Positions 1-6,876 of a stretch of DNA of 21,367 bases are shown piece after piece (the first letter of the stretch is position 1; every line of letters starts with the position of its first letter). Origin of the DNA: Clostridia bacterium (lineage in GTDB: Bacteria; Bacillota; Clostridia; Oscillospirales; CAG-272). The notes beneath the pieces are model-generated. The model saw only the letters and a list, made by a program, of their open reading frames with translations, was not told where the DNA came from and made no database searches. Position numbers and translations under genes: made by a program. The stretch covers positions 1 through 21,367 of the forward strand of contig JAGAFM010000158.1 in NCBI GenBank assembly GCA_017612655.1, given 5' to 3'.

Positions 1-340
1 CCCACAGATCCACGTCGTGCTGGGTATAGAACGCCACCACGCGCCGACCGGTCGTGCCGGAGGTCGACTGAATCCGGACGCAGTCCTCCAGGGGTTTTGC
101 GAGCAGCCCGTACGGATAGGCATCCCGCAGGTCCGCCTTGGACAGAAACGGAAGCAGATGCAGATCCTCGATCCCGCGGATATCCGCAGGCGTCACGCCC
201 TTCTCTTCCATTTTCTTCCGGTAGTACGGAACGTGCTCGTAGACATGCTTTACCTGTTTGACGAGCTTTTCCGACTGGAGACGCCGGATCTCCTCGACCG
301 GCATCGTCTCCATCTCTTTCTGATAGTACCTCTTTTCCAT
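1..340 (-). CDS. paaK: Phenylacetate-CoA ligase, N-terminal part (runs off the left edge)
   Basis: Only the first 113 codons are present; the rest lies beyond base 1. The family activates phenylacetate or related aryl acids with ATP and CoA in the cytoplasm, through an acyl-adenylate. The translation begins MEKRYYQKEMETMP and has the N-terminal pattern of the PaaK branch of the ANL superfamily: a helical start, VYEHVPYYRKKM at residues 33-44, LPFLSKADLR at about 63-72, and the Ser/Thr/Gly ATP-binding loop STSGTTG at 92-98. The start ATG is at 340-338, preceded on the minus strand by an AGGAAAGGG-type ribosome site about 8 bases away. A T-box leader and promoter upstream (403-709) control it. 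In Clostridia such ligases often sit beside indolepyruvate:ferredoxin oxidoreductase genes in aromatic amino acid metabolism; that neighbour cannot be checked here. The exact aryl-acid substrate is unknown. Confidence 0.85.
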   Translation of the reverse strand, partial: MEKRYYQKEMETMPVEEIRRLQSEKLVKQVKHVYEHVPYYRKKMEEKGVTPADIRGIEDLHLLPFLSKADLRDAYPYGLLAKPLEDCVRIQSTSGTTGRRVVAFYTQHDVDLW

Positions 341-402
341 TTCCGATCACCCTTTCCTGTTCTGATTGCGGATCCTTTCCTCCGACCGGAATCGGGAGAA
401 TC

Positions 403-437
403 AAAAATCCTCTGTGTCCCGGTCAGAACACAGAGGA
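403..437 (-). terminator. Intrinsic terminator of the T-box leader
   Basis: On the minus strand, a perfect 10-bp stem TCCTCTGTGT (437-428) pairs with ACACAGAGGA (417-408) around a 10-base loop and is followed by five T residues (407-403). It lies directly after the T-box core, and its 5' arm overlaps the segment needed for antitermination, so it is the regulated off-switch for the ligase gene. Confidence 0.9.
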
Positions 438-675
438 CGAGAATACTCCCGTGGTACCACCTCTATTCACCGATGCCTCGCGGCGCCGGCCTCCGAGTGC
501 CATCACACTCTTGTCGATATCACGGTCGAACCCGGTTCAGCCTACACAGCAAACCGCCTTCAGCTGACGACTCACGGAAGGAATTCGCCGAACTTACACT
601 GTTGCATCACACCGTTCGCAACTCTCTGAAGTGGATCCGTCCGGGTACTGGTTTCCGCTCAAACGTCTTTGATGG
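403..675 (-). ncRNA. T-box riboswitch leader of the phenylacetate-CoA ligase gene
   Basis: T-box leaders sense uncharged tRNA and let transcription continue when one amino acid is scarce. Read on the minus strand, this leader has the expected order of parts. An AGTA S-turn motif is followed by an AGAGAG element and a distal stem GTTGC/GCAAC enclosing a GGTG loop. A stem III-like hairpin GAGTG/CACTC lies at 495-510. The T-box core AGAGGTGGTACCACGG is at about 449-464, then comes an intrinsic terminator. Antiterminator pairing would use the AGAGG before the core against the CCTCT that begins the terminator. The specifier codon is not certain. UUC (Phe; minus strand, 583-581) follows a GAA that could complete the S-turn and suits an aromatic-acid gene. 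GGC (558-556) after a second GAA is the alternative. Presence of the T-box is secure; its amino acid is inferred. Confidence 0.87.
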
Positions 676-680
676 CGCTT

Positions 681-709
681 ATTCTATCATGGCGGATGAT
701 AAAATGCAA
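681..709 (-). promoter_or_regulatory. Sigma-A promoter for the T-box leader and ligase
   Basis: On the minus strand, -35 TTGCAT (709-704) and -10 TAGAAT (686-681) are separated by exactly 17 bases, with a TGA extended -10 directly before the -10 hexamer. Transcription would start near 675, just before the T-box structure. The TTGC start and TG extension match the other promoters in this window. Confidence 0.8.
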
Positions 710-786
710 GAGTTTTTTGAAAATTTTTTCTTTTTATTTCGAGCAGCACTCGCCCGGACCGGTCTCGGAAAAGACAAGAAAACGGC

Positions 787-815
787 TTGCTTTTTCCCAC
801 GGTCCATGGTAGAAT
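787..815 (+). promoter_or_regulatory. Sigma-A promoter for the DUF4838 gene pair
   Basis: -35 TTGCTT (787-792) and -10 TAGAAT (810-815) are 17 bases apart, with a TGG extended -10. Both hexamers are identical to those of the GH65 promoter at 6801-6829. A small CCCGC/GCGGG hairpin (832-844) lies in the leader ahead of the ribosome site. No clear repressor operator was seen. Confidence 0.75.
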
Positions 816-865
816 TCTCTCGAACCATCCTGCCCGCCCTGCGGGAAGAAAGGCGGATATTCATT

Positions 866-2656
866 ATGAGAACACTTCGGATCTGCGGCGCGGATCTTTC
901 CGCGTTCCGCATCGTCATTCCGTCCGACCCGGCTCCTGCCGTCCGGTTTGCGAAAACGTTTCTGGAGAGCGTCATCGCCCGTTCCTGCGGCTTCTCTCTC
1001 CCGGATGCGTCCGGATCCGACGAACACCGGATTCTGATCGGAACCGAACCGCCCTCCGCAGGCGTCCGCTGGGACGGCTTCCGGATCCGGACCGACGGCG
1101 CGAACGTCTATCTGGACGGCGCGGAACCCCGCGGCACGCTGTTTGCGGTTTACGACTTCTGCGAACGGTATCTCGGCTACCGGAAATTCTCCTCCGACAC
1201 GGAAGTCTTCTCGACGGAAGGCGAGGCAGAACTGCCCGCCGGCACCGAACGGATCGACAACCCGACCTTTGAGGAGCGCCGCTGCGACTGGTTCGAGTTC
1301 CAGGGAGACCCCGAGCTCTGTTCCCACAGCAGAGTGTTCTCTCTCGGAAAGGCGATTCCGGAGGATCTGGGCGGTCAGCCCGATTCCCCCTGGGAGTGCC
1401 ACACCATGTGGAAGTTCTGTCCGGGCGGCGAATATTTCGAAGAACATCCGGACTACTATTCCCTCTGGCGGGAAACCCGAGTCCCCTGCAACAGCGCCGT
1501 AGGCCCCGGAATGCCCTGCCTGACGCATCCGGACGTGATCCGCATCGCGAAGGAGCGTGCCCTTTCGCTGATCCGGGAACACCCGGAGCGCCGGATTCTG
1601 GATATCTCTCAGGTTGACGGAGATGTCTATTGCACCTGCGAACGGTGTGCGGCGGTCAACGAAGCGGAGGGCAGTCCCTCCGGAACGCTGATCCGTTTCA
1701 TCAACGAGATCGCGGAAGCGGTGGAGAGGGAATTCCCGGACGTGCTCGTTCAGACCTTTGCATACCTGTATTCCGCAAAGCCGCCGATTCTCACAAGGGC
1801 CCGCCGCAACGTTCTCATCCGCTATTGCACCATGCAGGGATGCTTCCGCCATGCGATCGACGACCCCGCCTGCGAAAAAAACCGCGAAACGGTGGCCAAA
1901 GAACTGCGGGGCTGGACCGAACGGTGCGACCAGATGTGCATCTGGGACTACGTCACGAACTGGTACAGTTTCCTGTCTCCGTATCCCAATCTCATCTCTC
2001 TGCGGGAAAACGTCCGCTTCTATGACGAATGTCAGGTACGGGTCGTCTTCTGCGAGGATCTGTCCAACCGCCGCTGCGGCGGACTTCATCCGGAGCTGCG
2101 CGCCTATCTGATCGGGAAGGTTCTCTGGAATGCCCACCTTTCCGAAGAAGAATACAACCGTCACATCGACGAGTTTCTGGAAGCCTACTACGGAAAAGGT
2201 TGGAAGGCGTTCCGCAGAATTATCGAGCTGGAGCATGAACTGACGCGGGACCGCCATATCTCCGATATGGAAGAGGTTGACCTCGGGTACCTTCACTGGA
2301 TGACGGACCCTCCCCTGCCCGGAATCAAACGTCTCCTGCACCGCAACTACCGTCCGGGTCCGTATCAGCCGCCCCTGCCCGGCAGTCCGCTGGAACCTCT
2401 GGTCGACGCGATCGACTCGCTGAAGGAACTCATGGACGAATGCGAAGCGGGCGCGGAAACGGATCTGCAGCGGGACCATGTCCGGCGCGCACGGTTCGCG
2501 CTCTCCTATCAGGATCTGTTCTGCCGGAAACGGAACCGCGAAGCCATGACGTATGCACAACAGCAGGACTATGAGGAACAGGTCCGCGAATTCTACCGGA
2601 TCAAAGAGGAATACCGCGCATCCTTCAACCTGAACACAATCCAGTTCAGCGACTGA
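866..2656 (+). CDS. DUF4838 domain protein, copy 1 (glycosidase-like, function unknown)
   Basis: The protein has 596 residues and no signal peptide or membrane segment, so it should be cytoplasmic. It resembles the DUF4838 family: a small N-terminal alpha/beta domain (about 1-120) like the non-catalytic N-terminal domains of GH20 and GH67 enzymes, then a predicted barrel region. Family-like marks are CLTHPDV (218-224), SQVDGDVYCTCERC (248-261) with Cys at 256, 258 and 261, and WDYVTNW (360-366). D251 and D361 are also present in the copy 2 paralogue, which makes them candidates for functional residues. The start at 866 is chosen because the paralogue begins at the same place (MRxLxxCG), with AGGCGG nine bases upstream; the frame stays open further upstream, but that stretch crosses the promoter and the T-box DNA. 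Members are found near polysaccharide-use genes, but I know of no established reaction. It is 26 bases from copy 2 and shares its promoter. Confidence 0.85.
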   Translation: MRTLRICGADLSAFRIVIPSDPAPAVRFAKTFLESVIARSCGFSLPDASGSDEHRILIGTEPPSAGVRWDGFRIRTDGANVYLDGAEPRGTLFAVYDFCERYLGYRKFSSDTEVFSTEGEAELPAGTERIDNPTFEERRCDWFEFQGDPELCSHSRVFSLGKAIPEDLGGQPDSPWECHTMWKFCPGGEYFEEHPDYYSLWRETRVPCNSAVGPGMPCLTHPDVIRIAKERALSLIREHPERRILDISQVDGDVYCTCERCAAVNEAEGSPSGTLIRFINEIAEAVEREFPDVLVQTFAYLYSAKPPILTRARRNVLIRYCTMQGCFRHAIDDPACEKNRETVAKELRGWTERCDQMCIWDYVTNWYSFLSPYPNLISLRENVRFYDECQVRVVFCEDLSNRRCGGLHPELRAYLIGKVLWNAHLSEEEYNRHIDEFLEAYYGKGWKAFRRIIELEHELTRDRHISDMEEVDLGYLHWMTDPPLPGIKRLLHRNYRPGPYQPPLPGSPLEPLVDAIDSLKELMDECEAGAETDLQRDHVRRARFALSYQDLFCRKRNREAMTYAQQQDYEEQVREFYRIKEEYRASFNLNTIQFSD

Positions 2657-2682
2657 CGGAAACAAGGAGGGAAAAAACTGTC

Positions 2683-4473
2683 ATGAGAGAACTGATTCTC
2701 TGCGGAAAACCCGTTTCCGCCTTTTCCATCCTCCTGTCCGGGACGCCTCAGCCTGCGGAACGGACCGCCGCCGCTTTTTTACAGAACGTCATCCGGACCT
2801 CCTGCGGGGTGACGCTCCCGATTCTTCCGTCGGGCGGCGCGAATACCATCCGGATCGGGACCGAACCCCCCGCCTCCGGCGTACGCTGGGACGGCTTCCG
2901 AATCCGGACGGACGAAGCACACGTTTATCTGGACGGTCTGATCCCCCGCGGCACGCTGTTCGCCGCGTACGGTTTCGCGGAGCGGTATCTGGGATACCGG
3001 AAGCTCTCCTCCGACACGGAAGTGTTTTCGGCGGAAGGCAAAGCGGAACTGCCCGCAAACACGGAGCGGATCGAGAACCCGACTTTTGAAGAACGGCGAT
3101 GCGACTGGGTCGAATTTCAGAAGGATCCCGAACTCTGCGCCCACAGCAGACTGTTCTCCCTCGGGGAACCGATCCCGGAGGAACTCGGCGCTCAGCCAGA
3201 TTCCCCCTGGAGCTGCCACTCCTTTTATCAGTTCCTCCCCGGAAAGGAATATTTTGAATCCCACCCCGAATACTATTCCCTGCACAACGGGGTCCGGCAC
3301 TCCTGCGACGGCGGATACGGTCCCGGTCAGCTCTGTCTGACCCATCCCGACGTGCTCCGCATTGTCACGGAAAACGCGCTGAAACGGCTGAAGGCCAACC
3401 CGGGCGCGCGAACGCTCGAACTGTCCCAGTGCGACAACGAAAACTACTGTGAATGCGACGCCTGCAAAGCCGTCGACGAAGCGGAGGGGAGCCACGCGGG
3501 AAGTCTGATCCGGTTCGTCAACGCAGTTGCCGAGGCGGTGGAAAAAGAATTCCCGGACGTTCTCGTCCGGACCTTCGCCTATATGTATTCCGTAAAGCCG
3601 CCGAAACTCACCCGGGCAAGGCACAACGTGATCATCCGCTACTGCACGATCCACGGCTGCTTCCGCCACGCCATCGACGACCCCGCATGCGAAAAAAACC
3701 GCGAGACCATGGCGCGGGAGATCACGGGATGGGGAGAGCGGTGCGACCGGATGTGCATCTGGGACTATCTGACGAACTGGTGCTCCTATCTGACTCCCTT
3801 CCCGAATCTGTACGCGCTGAAGGAGAACGTGCGCGTCTTCGACGAATGTCACGCCCTCCAGGTGTTCGAGGAGGACCATCCGAGCTGTCCCGGAGGAGGG
3901 CTCTATCCGGAACTGCGCGCCTATCTGGTCGGCCTGCTACTGTGGAACGCCCGCCTTTCCGACGAGGAGTTCGAATCTGAAATCGACCTCTTCCTGAAAG
4001 GCTATTACGGACCGGGGTGGCGGGAACTCCGCACAGTCATGCAAATCGAACAAGCGGCCACAAAGGACCGGTGCTTCTCCTGCAACGAGGAGATCGATAT
4101 CGGGCTGTGCTACTATTATTCGGCCCCGAAAATCCCCGAACTCCCCCGGTACATGCGGCGGAACTACCGCGCCCTTGCCTACCAGCCGATCCTTCCCAAC
4201 CACGCGCTGCTCCCCTTCTGCGAACGGATGGACGAAGTACAGGCCTGCTTCGACCGTGCGGAGGCGGCAGCGGAAACCGATCTGCAGCGGGAGCATCTGC
4301 ATAAGAGCCGCGTCTCCGTCAACTACCTGAAGCTGTTCTGCATGCCCCACGACCGGGACAGCATGAGCGAGGAAGCGCGGAAGCGCTACGAGGCGGAAGT
4401 CAAAGCCTTTTTCGCAGACAAGGAAAAATACGGTCTGCACTACAACATCCAGACCGACGTCTTCGGACAGTAA
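2683..4473 (+). CDS. DUF4838 domain protein, copy 2 (tandem paralogue)
   Basis: The protein has 596 residues, exactly the length of copy 1, and aligns with it apparently without gaps. The N-terminal 60 residues are divergent, while the block at 301-360 is nearly the same in both (KPPxLTRARxNVxIRYCT, then GCFRHAIDDPACEKNRET). It keeps D251, the YCECDAC cysteines (256, 258, 261) and WDYLTNW (360-366). No signal peptide or membrane segment is seen. The ribosome site AAGGAGGG lies 11 bases before the ATG. It is the second gene of a two-gene transcription unit that ends at the terminator at 4489-4525. The pair probably arose by tandem duplication followed by divergence, which suggests two related substrates or a heterodimer. 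The biochemical role is unknown. Confidence 0.85.
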   Translation: MRELILCGKPVSAFSILLSGTPQPAERTAAAFLQNVIRTSCGVTLPILPSGGANTIRIGTEPPASGVRWDGFRIRTDEAHVYLDGLIPRGTLFAAYGFAERYLGYRKLSSDTEVFSAEGKAELPANTERIENPTFEERRCDWVEFQKDPELCAHSRLFSLGEPIPEELGAQPDSPWSCHSFYQFLPGKEYFESHPEYYSLHNGVRHSCDGGYGPGQLCLTHPDVLRIVTENALKRLKANPGARTLELSQCDNENYCECDACKAVDEAEGSHAGSLIRFVNAVAEAVEKEFPDVLVRTFAYMYSVKPPKLTRARHNVIIRYCTIHGCFRHAIDDPACEKNRETMAREITGWGERCDRMCIWDYLTNWCSYLTPFPNLYALKENVRVFDECHALQVFEEDHPSCPGGGLYPELRAYLVGLLLWNARLSDEEFESEIDLFLKGYYGPGWRELRTVMQIEQAATKDRCFSCNEEIDIGLCYYYSAPKIPELPRYMRRNYRALAYQPILPNHALLPFCERMDEVQACFDRAEAAAETDLQREHLHKSRVSVNYLKLFCMPHDRDSMSEEARKRYEAEVKAFFADKEKYGLHYNIQTDVFGQ

Positions 4474-4488
4474 CCCTATCCAGAAAGA

Positions 4489-4525
4489 AAAAGTCCTGTG
4501 CGGTGCGAATCCGTGCAGGACTTTT
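4489..4525. terminator. Bidirectional terminator between DUF4838 copy 2 and bioY
   Basis: Arms AAAAGTCCTGTGCGG (4489-4503) and CCGTGCAGGACTTTT (4511-4525) form a 15-bp stem, with two G-T wobble pairs and a 7-base loop. The A and T ends supply a U-rich tail in either direction. It separates two converging genes. Confidence 0.88.
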
Positions 4526-4539
4526 CTGCTGTTTCGTTT

Positions 4540-5093
4540 TCAGGACTGCCCGCCTTCCCGCTCCGGGAAGATCCGCTTCCGGAGAAGCGGTCCGAGCGAA
4601 ACCGCGGCGAGAATTTTCAGAGCGTCACCCGGCAGAAACGGAAGAACGCAGATTCCGAGTGCCGAGACGGGATCCCGGTGGGTCAGAAGGCAGAACCATA
4701 CCGTTCCGGCCAGATACAGAAGCGCCGTTCCGGCGATCATCCCGACCGTCTGCGGGATCCTTCTGTCCGGAAACCGTCTGACGGTCAGCGCGCAGACCGG
4801 AACCAGAAGGAGATACCCGAGCAGATACCCGCCCGTCGGTCCGCTCAGGACGCCGAGGCCGCTGCCGAATCCGGAGAAGACGGGAAGGCCGATCATCCCA
4901 AGCGCCAGATAACCCGCCACTGCCCCCGCTGCACCGAGGGGGAAAGCAGGTAGGCGGAGAGGTACAGAAACAGCGTACAGAGGGTGATCGGAACGGGACC
5001 TACCGCCAGACTCCAGGGGGAGACGACGCAGAGAATCGCGGCCGTCAGCGCCGCCTTGATTAAAGCATGCAGTTTCTTTGACTTGGTATCCAT
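4540..5093 (-). pseudogene. bioY: BioY biotin-uptake component, broken by a one-base frameshift
   Basis: BioY is the membrane substrate-binding (S) component of ECF-type biotin transporters. The start ATG is at 5093-5091. The first 50 or so codons give a typical BioY start (MDTKSKKLHALIKAALTAAI, then GPVPITLCTLFLYLSAYLL). The reading frame then runs on only to a TGA near 4893. The rest of BioY continues in another frame: LGAAGAVAGYLALGMIGLPVF, SGPTGGYLLGY, and PFLPGDALKI near the C-terminus, ending at the stop at 4542-4540. One extra C in the five-C run (complement of G 4938-4942) would join the halves into a normal 184-residue, multi-span BioY. The gene lies 15 bases after xylB and probably shares its promoter. 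The cause may be a true mutation or a homopolymer assembly error. No BirA-type operator was seen. Confidence 0.85.
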
Positions 5094-5108
5094 GTCGTTT
5101 GCTTCCGG

Positions 5109-6587
5109 TCATTCCTCTCCCGTGCGGAACAGATCCTTTGTCGCGGGATACAGCTTCCGGTACGTCTGATAGCGTTCCTCGTAGCGGGCGGCCAGTTCCG
5201 GATCCGGCTCCAGAAACCCTTTCGTACGGACCAGCGCCGCGGCGCAGGCTGGAACCGACGGATAAGCGCCGCATCCGACCATCGCCAGCATAGCTGCGCC
5301 GTATCCCGGCCCCTCCTCCGTCGCAGGAAGATCCAGCCGCAGATTCAGAACGCTGGACAGAATGGTCCGCCAGAGCGCGCTCTTCGCACCGCCTCCGCAG
5401 AGCGTGGCGCTTCCGATCTCCAGTCCCAGTCCCCGTCCGACGTCCAGGATTTCCCTCAGGCCGAAGGAAACGCCCTCCAGAACGGCCTGAACGAGATCGG
5501 CGCGGGAGGTATCCATTGACAGTCCGACGAACGCGCCGCGCGCGGACGCGTCGTTTACGGGGCTTCTCTCGCCCATCAGGTAGGGAAGGAACCAGACCGT
5601 GTTCTCTCCCAGCCGCTCCGGACGGATCTCCCGCTGAAGCGCTTCGGGATCCGGCTCCCGGAGAACGGTGCCTCCCAGCCACGCATTGCAGCTTGCCGCG
5701 GAGAGCATGCATCCCATCAGGTGGAACCGTCCGTCCGCATGCGCAAAGGCGTGAAGCGCATTGTTCGGGTCGATTCGGAACCGGTCGGAAGCCACGAAGA
5801 GCGTCCCGCTGGTTCCGAGCGAAAGATTGCACGCCCCGTCGTTTACCGTTCCGGTTCCTACGGCGGCCGCCGCATTGTCGCCCGCTCCGGCAAACACGGG
5901 AATGCCGCGGGGCAGGCCGACTTCGTCCGCGGTTTCGTCCCGGACCGTTCCTACGGCCTCCCAGCTCTCGTACAGGGCGGGAAGCCGTTCCCTGCCGATT
6001 CCGCAGAGATCCGTCATTTCATCCGACCAGCATTTTCCCCGGACGTCCAGCAGAAGCGTTCCGGACGCGTCGGAGTAATCCGTGGAGTATCCCCCGCAGA
6101 GCCGGTGATTCAGATAATCTTTGGGGAGCAGGATTTTCCGGATCTTTTCAAACCGCTCCGGTTCGTGCTCCCGCATCCAGAGGAGTTTCGGCGCGGTAAA
6201 TCCGGCGAACGCGATGTTCCCCGTCCGCTCCGAAAGAACCGCCTTCCCGACCGTTTCGTTCAGGAACTCCACCTCTTTCGTGGTTCTTCCGTCGTTCCAG
6301 AGGATTGCCGGCCGGATCACGCGGTCCGCCCCGTCCAGCGCAACCAGTCCGTGCATCTGTCCGCCGACCGCGATGCCTGCAACCTCCTCCCGGGGAATGA
6401 CGGCGCACAGTTCCGAAAGGCCCCGAAGACAAGCCTTCCACCAGTCCTCCGGATTCTGCTCCGCCCACCCCGTTCTGGGAAAGGAAAGCGCGTATTCCTG
6501 CCGGGAGGAGGCCAGAATCCGCCCGTCCTCCCGCACCGCGAGAAGTTTCATGGATGAAGTGCCTAAATCGATTCCGATGGTAATCAT
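5109..6587 (-). CDS. xylB: Xylulokinase (FGGY carbohydrate kinase)
   Basis: The protein has 492 residues, the usual length for XylB, which phosphorylates D-xylulose with ATP to xylulose 5-phosphate for the pentose phosphate pathway. The N-terminal phosphate loop DLGTSS (7-12), the substrate-binding QMHG (77-80), ILWNDGR (95-101), and the catalytic-base Asp in GAGDNAA (D237) are all visible, as are SLGTSG (256-261) and a C-terminal CGGGAKS ATP-site motif. The start ATG is at 6587-6585, with AGGA close upstream; further upstream in-frame codons run through the promoter and are not plausible. No xylose isomerase or transporter is adjacent. bioY follows 15 bases downstream, an unusual partner. 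Closely related FGGY kinases for other sugars are the main alternative. Confidence 0.9.
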   Translation of the reverse strand: MITIGIDLGTSSMKLLAVREDGRILASSRQEYALSFPRTGWAEQNPEDWWKACLRGLSELCAVIPREEVAGIAVGGQMHGLVALDGADRVIRPAILWNDGRTTKEVEFLNETVGKAVLSERTGNIAFAGFTAPKLLWMREHEPERFEKIRKILLPKDYLNHRLCGGYSTDYSDASGTLLLDVRGKCWSDEMTDLCGIGRERLPALYESWEAVGTVRDETADEVGLPRGIPVFAGAGDNAAAAVGTGTVNDGACNLSLGTSGTLFVASDRFRIDPNNALHAFAHADGRFHLMGCMLSAASCNAWLGGTVLREPDPEALQREIRPERLGENTVWFLPYLMGERSPVNDASARGAFVGLSMDTSRADLVQAVLEGVSFGLREILDVGRGLGLEIGSATLCGGGAKSALWRTILSSVLNLRLDLPATEEGPGYGAAMLAMVGCGAYPSVPACAAALVRTKGFLEPDPELAARYEERYQTYRKLYPATKDLFRTGEE

Positions 6588-6655
6588 ATTTCCTGGAGCT
6601 CCTGCTGTTTCGGTTTTTCCGCGCGGATGCCAGGCGGGCTCCGCGTTCCGGTACC

Positions 6656-6683
6656 ATTTTACCATAATTCCGGCAAAACGCAA
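6656..6683 (-). promoter_or_regulatory. Promoter for xylB-bioY
   Basis: On the minus strand, -35 TTGCGT (6683-6678) and -10 TAAAAT (6661-6656) have a 16-base spacer and a TGG extended -10. It is divergent from the GH65 promoter about 120 bases away. I saw no convincing operator palindrome between them. Confidence 0.7.
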
Positions 6684-6800
6684 GAGCCAATCGCGTCTCT
6701 TTCCCGCAGAATCCGTTCCGCGCCTCCCCGCTCCAGGCGAAACGGGCGGAACCTTCGGCTCCGTGACCCCTTTTTTCGGGAGAAAGCGGCTGCCTCTCTG

Positions 6801-6829
6801 TTGCTTTCCGGGCGGAAATATGGTAGAAT
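6801..6829 (+). promoter_or_regulatory. Promoter for the GH65 phosphorylase and pgmB
   Basis: -35 TTGCTT (6801-6806), a 17-base spacer ending in TGG, and -10 TAGAAT (6824-6829). The start codon of the phosphorylase is about 47 bases downstream, after an AGAAAGGAG ribosome site. Confidence 0.78.
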
Positions 6830-6876
6830 GGAACCGACGAAAAAGCCCCGTTCGATTCGGACAGAAAGGAGCTTCC

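Noticed and set aside
17..865. Upstream extension of DUF4838 copy 1 giving an 879-residue protein
   Set aside because: The extension reads through the ligase gene in antisense, the T-box DNA and the promoter; the paralogue starts at the equivalent of 866.
734..2665. Minus-strand open frame of over 600 codons opposite DUF4838 copy 1
   Set aside because: Antisense shadow. The plus-strand frame has a same-length paralogue with conserved motifs, a promoter and a ribosome site.
4930..4950. Programmed -1 frameshift in bioY
   Set aside because: The run does not form an in-phase X-XXY-YYZ slippery site, I saw no obvious stimulatory stem, and BioY is not known to use recoding. A plain indel in the C run explains it better.
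6690..6790. Operator-like inverted repeat between the xylB and GH65 promoters
   Set aside because: Only a short, mismatched GGAACC/GGCTCC pairing is visible, with no match to a known operator or a second copy elsewhere.
6121..6876. Upstream extension of the GH65 gene to over 1,000 residues
   Set aside because: It would be antisense to xylB and include both divergent promoters. ATG 6877 has a strong ribosome site and the family-like N-terminus.
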